Source of the DNA: Brevibacillus_H ginsengisoli
GTDB lineage: Bacteria; Bacillota; Bacilli; Brevibacillales; Brevibacillaceae
Reading direction: 5' to 3'
Length of the DNA stretch: 64,000 nt
Assembly: GCF_050113715.1 (NCBI RefSeq)
Contig: NZ_JBNJQR010000005.1
Span: 1-64,000 of the forward strand
Shown: in pieces, positions 1-9,105 of the stretch
Numbering within the stretch: position 1 is the stretch's first letter
Layout of the letters: every line of letters begins with the position of its first letter
The notes under the pieces: generated by a model
Told to the model about the DNA's origin: nothing
Seen by the model: only the letters and a program-made list of their open reading frames with translations
Database searches by the model: none
Made by a program: the position numbers and the translations under genes

Positions 1-143
1 CTAAGCGTGAAGCCCCCTTCAAGATGAGACTTCCCATAGCGCAAGCTAGTAAGACCCCTCATAGACGATGAGGTTGATAGGTTCGGTGTGGAAGTGCGGT
101 AACGCATGGAGCTGACGAATACTAATCGGTCGAGGACTTATCC
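1..143 (+). rRNA. 23S ribosomal RNA, 3' end (partial)
   Basis: The window opens inside a 23S rRNA gene. The run ending in 'ctaatcggtcgaggactta' (123-140) is the conserved 3' terminal helix of bacilli. The 3' end is placed by analogy with that helix, so it may be off by a few bases. The 58 bases before the first tRNA are too short to hold a 5S gene. Confidence 0.93.
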
Positions 144-201
144 ACGTTTTAATCTCTTAGCATATCGAGTGTATCCAGTTTTGAAGGTACAAACCTTCTA
201 T

Positions 202-278
202 GGAGCTGTGGTGAAGTTGGAGTTCACGCCGGTCTGTCACACCGGAGGTCGCGGGTTCGAGTCCCGTCAGCTCCGCCA
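202..278 (+). tRNA. tRNA-Asp (GTC)
   Basis: Full cloverleaf with an encoded CCA end. The anticodon loop CTGTCAC gives anticodon GTC. It is the first of four tRNAs downstream of the 23S gene and probably belongs to the rRNA transcript. Confidence 0.96.
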
Positions 279-330
279 TTTTACTTGCCTTACCGATAAA
301 ATGGCCTGACAAACAAACCTTAGTACATAT

Positions 331-406
<76 letters not shown>

Positions 407-414
407 TCATGTAC

Positions 415-490
415 GAGCCATTAGCTCAGTTGGTAGAGCATCTGACTTTTAATCAGAGGGTCGAAGGTTCGAGTCCTTCATGGCTCACCA
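415..490 (+). tRNA. tRNA-Lys (TTT)
   Basis: Cloverleaf with encoded CCA. The anticodon loop CTTTTAA gives TTT. It lies only 8 bases after tRNA-Phe. Confidence 0.96.
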
Positions 491-527
491 TTGTTTTTCT
501 TGGTGAATTGAATAAGACTTACATTTT

Positions 528-603
528 GCGGACGTAGCTCAATTGGTAGAGCGTCGCCTTGCCAAGGCGAAGGTCGCGGGTTCGAGACCCGTCGTCCGCT
601 CCA
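528..603 (+). tRNA. tRNA-Gly (GCC)
   Basis: Cloverleaf with encoded CCA. The anticodon loop TTGCCAA gives GCC. Last tRNA of the cluster, followed by a terminator hairpin. Confidence 0.96.
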
Positions 604-667
604 TTTGTATTTCAAGGTCTCTCACCCGTACCGGGTTCACTTAATAAAATCATAACTCAATGAGATA

Positions 668-713
668 AAACACCACTCTGCTTCGTAGGCAAGTGGTGTT
701 TGTTGCTTTTTCC
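668..713 (+). terminator. Rho-independent terminator of the rRNA-tRNA operon
   Basis: The stem ACACCACT / AGTGGTGT, with a loop of about 14 bases, is followed by a T-rich run ending in CTTTTTCC. Confidence 0.8.
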
Positions 714-727
714 CCAAAATGATTGTT

Positions 728-755
728 TTGATAAGTGAGCATCAGTGTTTATACT
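728..755 (+). promoter_or_regulatory. Predicted SigA-type promoter of the yvcD-trxB region
   Basis: TTGATA (728-733), a 16-base spacer and TATACT (750-755), placed after the rRNA terminator and 65 bases before the TPR gene. Predicted from hexamer match only. Confidence 0.55.
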
Positions 756-819
756 TGAGGCTCAGAATTGGATTTGGTACGATACAGTAGGGTATAGCTT
801 CAAGAAGTACGGAGGTCAT

Positions 820-2469
820 ATGAAAATTAGTAGTAAAGACGCAAAGAATAACACGATTATCACCTTCCAGCGTGATGCGTCCTTTTTTATAGAAAGAGGG
901 CTGCGCCTGTCAAGGCGTTTTGAGTACGACAAAGCGATAAGATGTTTTCGTCGTGCGATCGAACTGGATCCAAACAATGCAACCTATCAATGTCATATGG
1001 CCAGTATCCTTGCAGAGATGGGCAAGTTTGAAGAATCAAATGAGCTGTTGCATGATGTTCTTGACAACATCGATCCGAAAATGGAAGATGTCTATTTTTA
1101 TTTGGCGAATAATTACGCGAACATAGAGGATTTTGAGACGGCTGAAGAAATGACGCTCAAGTACTTACAAAACACCAAGAATCGGACATTTGTAGAAGAA
1201 GCTGAGGAATTGCTGGATTATATCTATTTTGAATTAGACATGCCTCCCCGTCATTTTCTCGACTTCTCAGAAGATGCGATTGCTGCGAAACATGAGCAAG
1301 CGAGAAAATGCTTGGAAGAAGGACGTTTTCTTGAAGCGATTCTGCTTTTATCGGAAATAAACGAATTAGACCCGAAGTTTATGCCAGCCTGGAACAATCT
1401 GGCGTTGGCTTACTATTATTCAGGTGATTTTGATAAGGCGCTTAAGATTATTTTGGAAACGATTGATCGGGACCCGGGGAACCTGCATGCGCTCTGTAAC
1501 CTAGCGGTATTGTTCTCCCACCAGAACAATGTATCTGATTTGCTTCCGATTATTTCTCAACTAACAAAGGTTGTTCCTTTCCATCCAGAGCATGCCTATA
1601 AACTGGCAACGACAATGGGGATTCTAGGTCAGCATGAGGATGCGTATCGTTTTTATTTGCGATTGATGAGGTTTCCCTATTTCGTGGATGCAGCGACATA
1701 CCACTATGCGGCGATCTCCGCTTACTTATCGGATCATGACCAGCAAGCCATGAAGTGGTGGATGAAGGCGAAGCAATTGGATCCTCTGTCCGGGGTTGCC
1801 GACCACTATCTGAACATGCTGCGTAACAAGACAACAGAGGGAGTGAAAGAGTCTATTCCCTACCAATATCAGCCGATGATTAAATCCAAGCAGGATAACT
1901 GGACAAATTTTGATGAGATGCGGGATGACCCGATGATCCGGGCATCATTGCTTTGGGCTCTCCAGCATGGCAAGGAAGACGCCAAGCAGATGGTGATCCA
2001 GACATTGGCTATGATTGGAGATGAAGAGGCCAAGACAACCCTTTATCATTTTAGCCAAACGACCACGAACCCTGAATTACAAAAATTAGCTTTGTTAACC
2101 CTGAGTGAATTAGAGGAACAATATCCTATAGATGGAGAGACACCTGTATCCATCGAAAGAACGCTGACGGAATCGGAACAAATGGTCATTGAACTGATCC
2201 AGGATCAGGTGGAAAGAGGGGACAGGGAGTTCGGGAAATGGGCAGATCGCATTTGGAAAGCGTATTGCAATCAAGTCTCTGAAGCGAGGCCCGAGAAAAC
2301 CTCTATCCGTAAGATTGTTGCCTGGATCGCAGCACTGGAGTACCTATTCGCCAAAAAGAAACAAGCCAAGCAGACACAAGAAGAGCTTGCCCAGAAGTAT
2401 AATGTATCCTCAACCACGATCTCGAAATGCATAAAAGAATTAAAGAGTATTGATTTATATAAATTCTAA
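820..2469 (+). CDS. TPR-repeat protein with C-terminal helix-turn-helix (YvcD-like)
   Basis: A 549-residue soluble protein. The first half shows tandem tetratricopeptide helices, for example around 'AIRCFRRAIELDPNNATY', and more near residues 170-260. TPRs are protein-protein scaffolds, so the partner is unknown. The last 50 residues, after a lysine-rich stretch, read like a helix-turn-helix ('TQEELAQKYNVSSTTISK'), which hints at DNA binding. Start: the ATG at 820 has GGAGGT just upstream; the frame stays open back to 745 but without a ribosome site. In Bacillus subtilis a TPR protein, YvcD, also lies directly before trxB, so this is called its counterpart. Molecular function is not known. 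Confidence 0.8.
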   Translation: MKISSKDAKNNTIITFQRDASFFIERGLRLSRRFEYDKAIRCFRRAIELDPNNATYQCHMASILAEMGKFEESNELLHDVLDNIDPKMEDVYFYLANNYANIEDFETAEEMTLKYLQNTKNRTFVEEAEELLDYIYFELDMPPRHFLDFSEDAIAAKHEQARKCLEEGRFLEAILLLSEINELDPKFMPAWNNLALAYYYSGDFDKALKIILETIDRDPGNLHALCNLAVLFSHQNNVSDLLPIISQLTKVVPFHPEHAYKLATTMGILGQHEDAYRFYLRLMRFPYFVDAATYHYAAISAYLSDHDQQAMKWWMKAKQLDPLSGVADHYLNMLRNKTTEGVKESIPYQYQPMIKSKQDNWTNFDEMRDDPMIRASLLWALQHGKEDAKQMVIQTLAMIGDEEAKTTLYHFSQTTTNPELQKLALLTLSELEEQYPIDGETPVSIERTLTESEQMVIELIQDQVERGDREFGKWADRIWKAYCNQVSEARPEKTSIRKIVAWIAALEYLFAKKKQAKQTQEELAQKYNVSSTTISKCIKELKSIDLYKF

Positions 2470-2535
2470 CTTTATAATAAATCTAAAGTAGAACCTAAAT
2501 CTTCTTTCAAAGATTTTTCCTCGGAGGTAGTTAGA

Positions 2536-3498
2536 ATGAGTGAACAAGCTAAAGTATATGACGTGATTATTGCTGGTGCTGGACCTGCTGGAATGACAGC
2601 GGCTGTATATACATCTCGCGCGAATATGTCTACGCTAATGATCGAGCGTGGGATTCCTGGCGGTCAAATGGCCAACACAGAAGATATTGAGAACTACCCA
2701 GGTTTTGAAAGCATTCTTGGTCCTGACCTCTCCAATAAAATGTTTGAGCACGCGAAAAAATTTGGCGCCGAGTATGCCTATGGAGACATTGAAGAAATCC
2801 GCGATGGTGAACCCTATAAAACAGTAGTGGCAGGCGGCAAAGAGTATTTGGCCAAATCCGTCATTGTGGCAACAGGGGCAGAGCACCGTCTGCTTGGCGC
2901 ACAAGGTGAAAAAGAATTATCCGGACGCGGTGTATCCTACTGTGCAGTATGTGACGGGGCTTTCTTCCGCAATAAAGAACTAGTGGTTGTCGGCGGTGGT
3001 GACTCGGCGGTAGAAGAGGCCGTATTCCTCACTCGATTTGCGACCAAAGTAACGATCATCCATCGACGTGATGAGCTTCGCGCCCAAAAAATCTTGCAAA
3101 AACGTGCGTTTGAAAACGAAAAAATTGATGTGATCTGGAATTCCGTAGTAAAAGAAATCCGTGGTGAAGGTGTTGTTCAAAGCGTTTTGCTTGAGGACGT
3201 TCAAACAGGCGAGCAACGTGAATTTCCTGCCAATGGTGCTTTCATCTATGTAGGAATGGATCCACTTTCTGCTGCTGTTCAAAACCTCGGCATTACCAAC
3301 GAAGCTGGTTATATCTTAACCGATGACCAAATGCATACCAAGGTAGCTGGAATTTTCGCGGCGGGAGACGTACGGGAAAAAACTCTCCGTCAGGTAGTAA
3401 CGGCTACGGGGGATGGTTCCATTGCTGCTCAAGCGGCCCAACACTACGTTGAATCCTTGAACGAAAAACTAAAAGAGCAAAACGTCACAATCTCTTAA
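2536..3498 (+). CDS. trxB: Thioredoxin-disulfide reductase
   Basis: Reduces oxidised thioredoxin with NADPH in the cytoplasm through FAD and a redox-active disulfide. Visible motifs: FAD-binding GAGPAG at residues 14-19, the active-site CAVC (Cys136 and Cys139), the NADPH loop GGGDSA near 153-158, and the C-terminal FAD motif GIFAAGDVR. The length of 320 residues is normal for the low-molecular-weight bacterial enzyme. The ATG follows TCGGAGGTAG. It sits 66 bases after the TPR gene and ends at a strong terminator, so it may be co-transcribed with that gene. Confidence 0.97.
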   Translation: MSEQAKVYDVIIAGAGPAGMTAAVYTSRANMSTLMIERGIPGGQMANTEDIENYPGFESILGPDLSNKMFEHAKKFGAEYAYGDIEEIRDGEPYKTVVAGGKEYLAKSVIVATGAEHRLLGAQGEKELSGRGVSYCAVCDGAFFRNKELVVVGGGDSAVEEAVFLTRFATKVTIIHRRDELRAQKILQKRAFENEKIDVIWNSVVKEIRGEGVVQSVLLEDVQTGEQREFPANGAFIYVGMDPLSAAVQNLGITNEAGYILTDDQMHTKVAGIFAAGDVREKTLRQVVTATGDGSIAAQAAQHYVESLNEKLKEQNVTIS

Positions 3499-3577
3499 TC
3501 CGTTTGTAACATTCCTGAAATATTAGAGGGTTACTATAAAGACATGAATTAACCCCCTTTTCTATACGTTACTTTAA

Positions 3578-3609
3578 AGCGAGGCTGACGATAGCCTCGC
3601 TCTTTTTTT
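3578..3609 (+). terminator. Rho-independent terminator after trxB
   Basis: Perfect stem AGCGAGGCT / AGCCTCGCT with a 6-base loop and a run of eight T residues. Confidence 0.92.
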
Positions 3610-3713
3610 TGAAGAAGGTCCTGTTTTCTTTGTCAATAAACAACAGGCAATCAAGACTTCGAATAGATGTGTGAATGTGGTATTCTTATTGAAGAATCAG
3701 AGGAGGCGAGAAC

Positions 3714-4595
3714 GTGAACGAACAAAGTAAGGAACGCGCAGTTAATCTTTTGATCATTACGGGGATGTCCGGCGCTGGCAAAACGGTGGCTGTACAAAGC
3801 CTTGAAGATCTAGGCTTTTTTTGCGTAGATAACCTACCCCCGATCCTGATTCCAAAGTTTGCCGAATTAATTAAGCAATCGGGCGGTGGAATTGAACGAG
3901 TCGCCCTTGTCATTGATTTGCGAGGTCGTGAATTTTTCGAAAACCTTTTTGGGGAAATTGATAAATTAAGCGAGATGGAGGGTATTACCTTCCAGATCCT
4001 TTATCTTGATGCCAACGACCAGACACTCGTGACACGCTATAAAGAAACAAGGCGCAGACATCCGCTCTCTCCGAATGGATCGCCATTGGAAGGAATTCAT
4101 CTGGAACGAAAAATCCTTCAGGAAATCAAAGGACGCGCAAGTCAAATCATTGATACATCTCAGTTGAAGCCTGCTCAATTGCGGGAGATAATCATTAATC
4201 AATACTCTCAACAAAGCTCGCAGCTAACGATAAACGTGCTTTCGTTTGGCTTTAAATACGGGATCCCGATTGATGCAGACCTGGTATTTGATGTGCGTTT
4301 TTTGCCTAATCCGCATTATGTTGATGATTTGAGGCCCAAAACAGGCTGTGATGCGGATGTCTCCAATTACGTCATGAAATGGAGCGAGACACAAGAGTTC
4401 TTAACGAAGCTTCTTGACTTCCTATCCTTTACGATTCCTCATTATCAACGGGAAGGAAAAAGTCAACTGGTGATCGGCATTGGCTGCACAGGAGGGAAAC
4501 ATCGATCGGTCGCTATTACCGAATATATCGGGAATTATTATAGCAGGGAATATTCTGTTCGTGTTTCTCATCGTGACATAGAGAAAAATAAATAA
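3714..4595 (+). CDS. rapZ: RNase adapter / nucleotide-binding protein RapZ (YvcJ)
   Basis: RapZ proteins bind nucleotides and small signals. In enterobacteria RapZ guides RNase E to the GlmZ small RNA; in Bacillus YvcJ hydrolyses GTP and its deletion affects competence, so the exact role here is inferred. Seen: P-loop GMSGAGKT at residues 17-24, a Walker-B-like 'DLRGREFF', and the conserved C-terminal 'GCTGGKHRSV'. The 293-residue length is normal. The start is GTG, eight bases after AGGAGG. It begins the rapZ-yvcK-whiA-crh cluster conserved in bacilli; the Nudix gene yvcI found in B. subtilis is absent. Confidence 0.95.
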   Translation: MNEQSKERAVNLLIITGMSGAGKTVAVQSLEDLGFFCVDNLPPILIPKFAELIKQSGGGIERVALVIDLRGREFFENLFGEIDKLSEMEGITFQILYLDANDQTLVTRYKETRRRHPLSPNGSPLEGIHLERKILQEIKGRASQIIDTSQLKPAQLREIIINQYSQQSSQLTINVLSFGFKYGIPIDADLVFDVRFLPNPHYVDDLRPKTGCDADVSNYVMKWSETQEFLTKLLDFLSFTIPHYQREGKSQLVIGIGCTGGKHRSVAITEYIGNYYSREYSVRVSHRDIEKNK

Positions 4596-4673
4596 ATATA
4601 CATGAAACAGAATCGGACATTGTCGGGAGAGGACGCATGATCATATTCCCATGTGGGGAAATTGAGGTGAACT

Positions 4674-5663
4674 ATGACAGCAAGGAAAAGGGGAAAACAG
4701 ACACAAGAACAACTGCGAATTGTTATAATTGGCGGTGGAACGGGGTTGTCTGTTCTTTTGCGTGGACTAAAACAAGAGCCGGTTCATATAACGGCGATTG
4801 TTACTGTAGCCGATGACGGTGGGAGTTCGGGACGGCTGCGGGAAGAGATGGATATGCTTCCGCCAGGAGATATACGCAATGTGCTGACGGCATTAGCAGA
4901 TACAGAACCATTGATGGAAAAGGTAATGCAATATCGTTTTGCCAATGGAACTGGATTAGCAGGGCATAATCTGGGAAATCTATTAATTGCTGCAATGAAT
5001 GAAATCACCGGAGATTTTGTAACTGCGGTCAAAGGACTGAGTCGTGTTCTCGCAGTGCGCGGAGACGTATTGCCCGCAGCCAATCAATCTATTCAGTTAA
5101 AAGCCGAAATGGAGGATGGCTCCATCATATCTGGTGAGTCGCAGATCCCGAAGGCGGGAAAGAAAATCAAACGTGTCTTTCTGGAGCCGGAAGATGTGGT
5201 TCCGCTTGCGGAGGCTTCCCGCGCAATTGCCGATGCGGATGTCATTTTGATTGGTCCTGGAAGTCTATACACCAGTATCTTGCCGAATTTGTTAGTAAAA
5301 GGCTTGTTTCAGGAGCTGCAAGCCTCATCAGCTCCGAAGATTTATATATGCAACGTGATGACTCAGCCCGGTGAGACGGATGGTTTCTCCGCTTCCGATC
5401 ACGTCAGAGTCATGATCGACCATGTGGGAATACCATTTTTGGATATGATTGTCGTCAATAATGCAGTTGTTCCGCCTTATGTATTAGAGAAATACGCCGA
5501 AAAGGGAGCATCTCCTGTCCGCTGTGATATGGCGGAGCTAAAAGAATTCGGTGTTCCAATAATTGCAGAGAATTTAATCGCATACGGAGATGGGTATTTA
5601 CGTCATAATGCAGCAGCCGTCAGCGAACGCATAGTCGCTCTATCTAAACAACGAAAGAAGTGA
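4674..5663 (+). CDS. yvcK: YvcK / gluconeogenesis factor (CofD-like)
   Basis: A 329-residue protein of the CofD/YvcK family. In Bacillus subtilis YvcK is needed for growth and normal shape on gluconeogenic carbon sources and binds UDP-sugars. The glycine-rich loop GGGTG at residues 20-24, 'TVADDGGSSGRLR' and 'GPGSLYTSILPNLLV' are family hallmarks. The ATG at 4674 follows TTGAGGTGA. It lies between rapZ and whiA, with only four bases between its stop and the whiA start, so translational coupling is likely. Confidence 0.94.
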   Translation: MTARKRGKQTQEQLRIVIIGGGTGLSVLLRGLKQEPVHITAIVTVADDGGSSGRLREEMDMLPPGDIRNVLTALADTEPLMEKVMQYRFANGTGLAGHNLGNLLIAAMNEITGDFVTAVKGLSRVLAVRGDVLPAANQSIQLKAEMEDGSIISGESQIPKAGKKIKRVFLEPEDVVPLAEASRAIADADVILIGPGSLYTSILPNLLVKGLFQELQASSAPKIYICNVMTQPGETDGFSASDHVRVMIDHVGIPFLDMIVVNNAVVPPYVLEKYAEKGASPVRCDMAELKEFGVPIIAENLIAYGDGYLRHNAAAVSERIVALSKQRKK

Positions 5664-5667
5664 AAAC

Positions 5668-6621
5668 ATGTCATTCGCCGCACATACCAAGAAGGAATTA
5701 ACAATGCTTGAAGCTCCGGATTGTTGTAGCCGTGCGGAACTTGCTGCACTAATCAGGATGAATGGAAGTATACAATTTGGAACGGGACGATTTGTTCTTG
5801 ATGTTTCAACCGAGAATGCGGCGATTGCCAGACGCATCTATACGTTAATCAAGAAGTTGTTTCAGGCCCATGCGGAATTGCTAGTCCGTAAAAAAATGCG
5901 ACTCAAGAAGAACAATGTCTACATCGTGCGGGTTCCGTATCACGCAATGGAAATCCTCGAAGATTTGCGCATTATGGATAAGACCTCGTTGTCATTTTAT
6001 CCGGGGATTTCCACTGACATTGTGGCCAAATCTTGTTGCCGCGGCGCTTATTTGCGCGGAGCGTTCCTCGCCGGCGGATCGGTTAACCATCCGGAGGCAT
6101 CTAGCTACCATTTGGAGATTTTTACGTCCTATCAAGATTTCTGTGAAGCACTGACCAAGCTGGCTAATCGTTATCGTCTGAACGCCAAATGCATCGAACG
6201 CAAAAAAGGCTATGTGATGTATATCAAGGAAGGCGAGAAAATTACCGATTTTTTAAGCCTTATCGGCGCACACCAGGCCCTGTTGTATTTCGAGGATGTA
6301 CGGATCGTCAAAGATATGCGCAATTCGGTCAATCGACTGCACAATTGTGAGATTGCGAATATTAACAAGACGGTCAACGCCGCGACAAGACAGATGGAAA
6401 ACATCCAATTAATCGCGCGTGAGATTGGCTTGGAGAATCTTCCACCAAGACTTCGTGAGGTAGCCGAGCTCCGTTTGGTGCATCCTGACATTAATCTGAA
6501 GGAATTGGGAGAAATGATTCCCAGCGGTGTTGTCAGCAAGTCAGGAATTAATCACAGACTTCGAAAAATTAATGAAATCGCTGACAAATTGAGAGAAAAA
6601 CAAAATATTTCTGTACCATAA
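5668..6621 (+). CDS. whiA: WhiA, DNA-binding sporulation/cell-division regulator
   Basis: WhiA is essential for sporulation in Streptomyces and affects cell division and chromosome segregation in Bacillus. At 317 residues it shows the expected order: an N-terminal WhiA domain starting 'MSFAAHTKKEL', a degenerate LAGLIDADG fold around residues 124-150 ('GAYLRGAFLAGGSVN'), and a C-terminal helix-turn-helix ('NLKELGEMIPSGVVSKSGI'). It follows yvcK by four bases and precedes crh by 45 bases in the conserved cluster. Confidence 0.96.
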   Translation: MSFAAHTKKELTMLEAPDCCSRAELAALIRMNGSIQFGTGRFVLDVSTENAAIARRIYTLIKKLFQAHAELLVRKKMRLKKNNVYIVRVPYHAMEILEDLRIMDKTSLSFYPGISTDIVAKSCCRGAYLRGAFLAGGSVNHPEASSYHLEIFTSYQDFCEALTKLANRYRLNAKCIERKKGYVMYIKEGEKITDFLSLIGAHQALLYFEDVRIVKDMRNSVNRLHNCEIANINKTVNAATRQMENIQLIAREIGLENLPPRLREVAELRLVHPDINLKELGEMIPSGVVSKSGINHRLRKINEIADKLREKQNISVP

Positions 6622-6666
6622 CATGGTATACTACTGATAATCAGTTGAATGTAAGGAGGTTCACCG

Positions 6667-6924
6667 ATGGTAAGACAGGAAGTTCGGGTCAATTTAAAAA
6701 CAGGTCTACAAGCGAGACCGGCTGCATTTTTCGTGCAGGAAGCTAATCGTTTTGCTTCGGAAATCTTCGTAGAGAAGGATTCCAAAAAGGTCAATGCCAA
6801 AAGCATTATGGGGATTATGAGCTTGGCTATTAGCTCTGGTACGGAAATCACCATTTCTGCTGAAGGCCCTGACGCGTCCCAGGCAGTAACCAGTTTGACT
6901 AGCCTTGTAAGCAGGGAAGAATAA
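6667..6924 (+). CDS. crh: Crh, catabolite-repression HPr-like protein
   Basis: An 85-residue HPr paralogue. The HPr active-site histidine position is glutamine (Gln15 in 'TGLQARPA'), so it cannot carry PTS phosphate, while the HPr-kinase site Ser46 ('NAKSIMGIMSL') is kept. That pairing defines Crh in bacilli, where Crh-Ser46-P is a CcpA co-repressor. The ATG follows AAGGAGG. It is the last gene of the cluster and ends at a clear terminator. Known Crh biology is restricted to bacilli, which supports the taxonomic placement. Confidence 0.95.
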   Translation: MVRQEVRVNLKTGLQARPAAFFVQEANRFASEIFVEKDSKKVNAKSIMGIMSLAISSGTEITISAEGPDASQAVTSLTSLVSREE

Positions 6925-6936
6925 AGATTCATTGGA

Positions 6937-6967
6937 AAGATAGTCGGTTGCGAAGACTATCTTTTTT
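6937..6967 (+). terminator. Rho-independent terminator after crh
   Basis: Stem AGATAGTC / GACTATCT with a 9-base loop and six T residues. Confidence 0.88.
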
Positions 6968-7148
6968 CAATTATTCAAGAGAGAAAACGCGTCACAGCGA
7001 TTTAACAAATTTACCATAGTGAATAAGGTAATCACGTTATTAAAGATGGAATATAAAAAATTTTTAAAAAACTGTCGTACTTTCTTTGATATTCGAATAT
7101 AATTATGGTAGAGGATTTATAAATTTATCTGATATCCTCATTTAAGTA

Positions 7149-7164
7149 TGTGAAACATTTCACT
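7149..7164 (+). promoter_or_regulatory. Fnr/Crp-type box upstream of fixABCX
   Basis: TGTGA-N6-TCACT centred near 7156, 45 bases before the etfB start. B. subtilis Fnr recognises TGTGA-N6-TCACA, so this is a one-base variant. A candidate -10, TATAAT (7098-7103), lies upstream of it and TAGAAT (7172-7177) downstream. The promoter used, and hence activation or repression, cannot be settled from sequence. Confidence 0.5.
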
Positions 7165-7208
7165 TACATTATTTAGAATTGATCTTCTCTTCCGAAAGGA
7201 GTGCTTCC

Positions 7209-8033
7209 ATGCACATCGTAGTTTGTGTCAAGCAGGTACCAGACACGAAGATCATCAAGGTTAACCCGAAAACAAACACATTAGACCGAAGCAGTGCTCC
7301 TGCCATTCTGAATCCGTATGATGCTCATGCGGTAGAAGAAGCTGTACGATTGAAGCAGCAACATGGTGGAACTGTTACGGTATTGTCGATGGGACCGCCT
7401 CAAGCTGTTAGTGCCATCCGCAAATGTGTAGAGATTGGGGCAGACGAGGCTTACTTGATTTCTGACAGGGCTTTTGCCGGAGCAGATACACTGGCTACCA
7501 GTTACGCTCTCTATAAAGCGCTTGAGAAAATCACCAAGTTAAAGCCGGTTGATCTCGTTCTTTGCGGAAAAATGGCTATTGACGGAGACACAGGGCAAGT
7601 AGGACCTGGTATCGCAAGAAGATTGGATATTCCTCCACTAACGAACGTCAAACATATCGAAGCAATTGACCTGAGTAATAAACGAATTATTGTTCATCGC
7701 AAACGTGAAAACGGTCATGAAGTAATCCAATCCACACTACCTTGTTTACTTACTGTCGAAAAAGAAATCAACGAAGTCTCTTACTCTCCTCTTCCCAACA
7801 TGATTCGTGCGGCAAGATTCAACCCAGTCGTATGGTCTGTTGACGACCTTGAAAATGTGGATCGTTCCCAGCTAGGTCTGAAAGGTTCTCCAACGATTGT
7901 AGGAAAAATGTTTGCTCCTCCTAAACTTGAAGGCGGCAAAAAAATCGAAGGTACCTCTAAAGAGCAGGTGGCCAAAGTTCTTGAGTTGCTAGGCGAACGC
8001 AAGGAATTGTTCACTGCGAAAGGAGGAGCATAA
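7209..8033 (+). CDS. etfB: Electron-transfer flavoprotein beta subunit (FixA)
   Basis: Beta subunit of a FixABCX-type electron-transfer flavoprotein. In these complexes NADH electrons are bifurcated, one to ferredoxin or flavodoxin and one to quinone. At 274 residues it has the ETF-beta fold start 'MHIVVCVKQVPDT' and the adenine-nucleotide region 'LVLCGKMAIDGDTGQVGP'. The start is set at 7209 by AAAGGAG upstream; the frame remains open 30 bases earlier without a ribosome site. Its stop is separated from etfA by one base. It heads a tight four-gene operon. Confidence 0.92.
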   Translation: MHIVVCVKQVPDTKIIKVNPKTNTLDRSSAPAILNPYDAHAVEEAVRLKQQHGGTVTVLSMGPPQAVSAIRKCVEIGADEAYLISDRAFAGADTLATSYALYKALEKITKLKPVDLVLCGKMAIDGDTGQVGPGIARRLDIPPLTNVKHIEAIDLSNKRIIVHRKRENGHEVIQSTLPCLLTVEKEINEVSYSPLPNMIRAARFNPVVWSVDDLENVDRSQLGLKGSPTIVGKMFAPPKLEGGKKIEGTSKEQVAKVLELLGERKELFTAKGGA

Positions 8034-8034
8034 G

Positions 8035-9105
8035 ATGGCGCATAATTTGGATGAACATAGAGATATTTGGGTGTTTATCGAGCAGCATGAAGGGCAAATC
8101 GCAGGTGTTTCGTTAGAATTATTGGGTGCTGGCCGCGCGCTGGCTGATAAAATTAACGCGAATCTTTGCGGTGTCTTGCTTGGTTCCAACATCAAGGAAC
8201 TGCCGAAGACCTGTATTGCTCACGGAGCGGACATCGTATACATGATGGATGCCCCTGTTCTCAAAGATTACCGTACCGAGACGTATATGCGCGGTGTAGG
8301 CGATCTTTGCAACAAGTACAAACCAGAAATCTTCCTTTACGGAGCTACTTCGACAGGGAAAGACCTCGCAAGTGCTGTAGCAACCGATCTGATGACGGGA
8401 TTGACAGCAGATACAACTATTCTGGATGTCAATGTTGAAGGTCGGTTACTGGAGGCGAGCCGTCCGGCATTCGGCGGTAACATTATGGCGACCATTCTAT
8501 GTAAAAACCATCGTCCACAAATGGCTTCCGTACGACCAAAAGTGATGAAAGCCCTCGAACCAGACTCCAGCAGAACGGGCCGAGTGATTGAAGAGCCGTT
8601 TGGTGTAGAGGAAGAAAGCCTCCGCACGAAAGTTCTCAAAGTAGTAATGGATGCTGGCAATAAAGTGAACCTCGAAGATGCTCACATCATCGTAGCAGGC
8701 GGTAAAGGCTTGCAGGATGCAAAAGGCTTCGATCTCTGCTATCAGCTTGCCGACGTATTGGGCGGCAGCGTAGGAGCAACCCGTGATGCGGTGGAAGCAG
8801 GTTGGATTGACCATCATTACCAGATCGGTCAAACAGGTGTAACCGTTACTCCGAAAATTTACTTTGCAATCGGTATTTCTGGTGCTGTCCAACACGTGGT
8901 GGGCATGCAGAACTCCGAGCTGATTATTGCCATTAACAAAGATCCGAACGCTGCCATTTTCCAAGTGGCTACTTATGGAATCGTGGGAGATGCGTTCGAA
9001 ATTGTACCTCTGCTCACTGAAGAATTCAGCAAATGGAAGTCTCAAAAACAAGCTCAAGAAGTAGCTGCTACAGCTGAGTTGGAAGGAGAGAGTGTACGTG
9101 GCTGA
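8035..9105 (+). CDS. etfA: Electron-transfer flavoprotein alpha subunit (FixB)
   Basis: Alpha subunit of the same ETF. The C-terminal FAD domain is clear: 'VAGGKGLQDAKGFDLC' then 'GATRDAVEAGWIDHHYQIGQTG' and 'AIGISGAVQHVVGMQNSE', which hold the flavin. At 356 residues it is slightly longer than housekeeping EtfA because of an N-terminal extension beginning 'MAHNLDEHRDIWVFIEQHEG', as in FixB-type subunits. Its end overlaps the next start, so translation of alpha subunit and oxidoreductase is probably coupled. Confidence 0.92.
   Translation: MAHNLDEHRDIWVFIEQHEGQIAGVSLELLGAGRALADKINANLCGVLLGSNIKELPKTCIAHGADIVYMMDAPVLKDYRTETYMRGVGDLCNKYKPEIFLYGATSTGKDLASAVATDLMTGLTADTTILDVNVEGRLLEASRPAFGGNIMATILCKNHRPQMASVRPKVMKALEPDSSRTGRVIEEPFGVEEESLRTKVLKVVMDAGNKVNLEDAHIIVAGGKGLQDAKGFDLCYQLADVLGGSVGATRDAVEAGWIDHHYQIGQTGVTVTPKIYFAIGISGAVQHVVGMQNSELIIAINKDPNAAIFQVATYGIVGDAFEIVPLLTEEFSKWKSQKQAQEVAATAELEGESVRG

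Noticed and set aside
106..309. Open frame spanning the 23S end and tRNA-Asp
   Set aside because: It lies in structural RNA genes.
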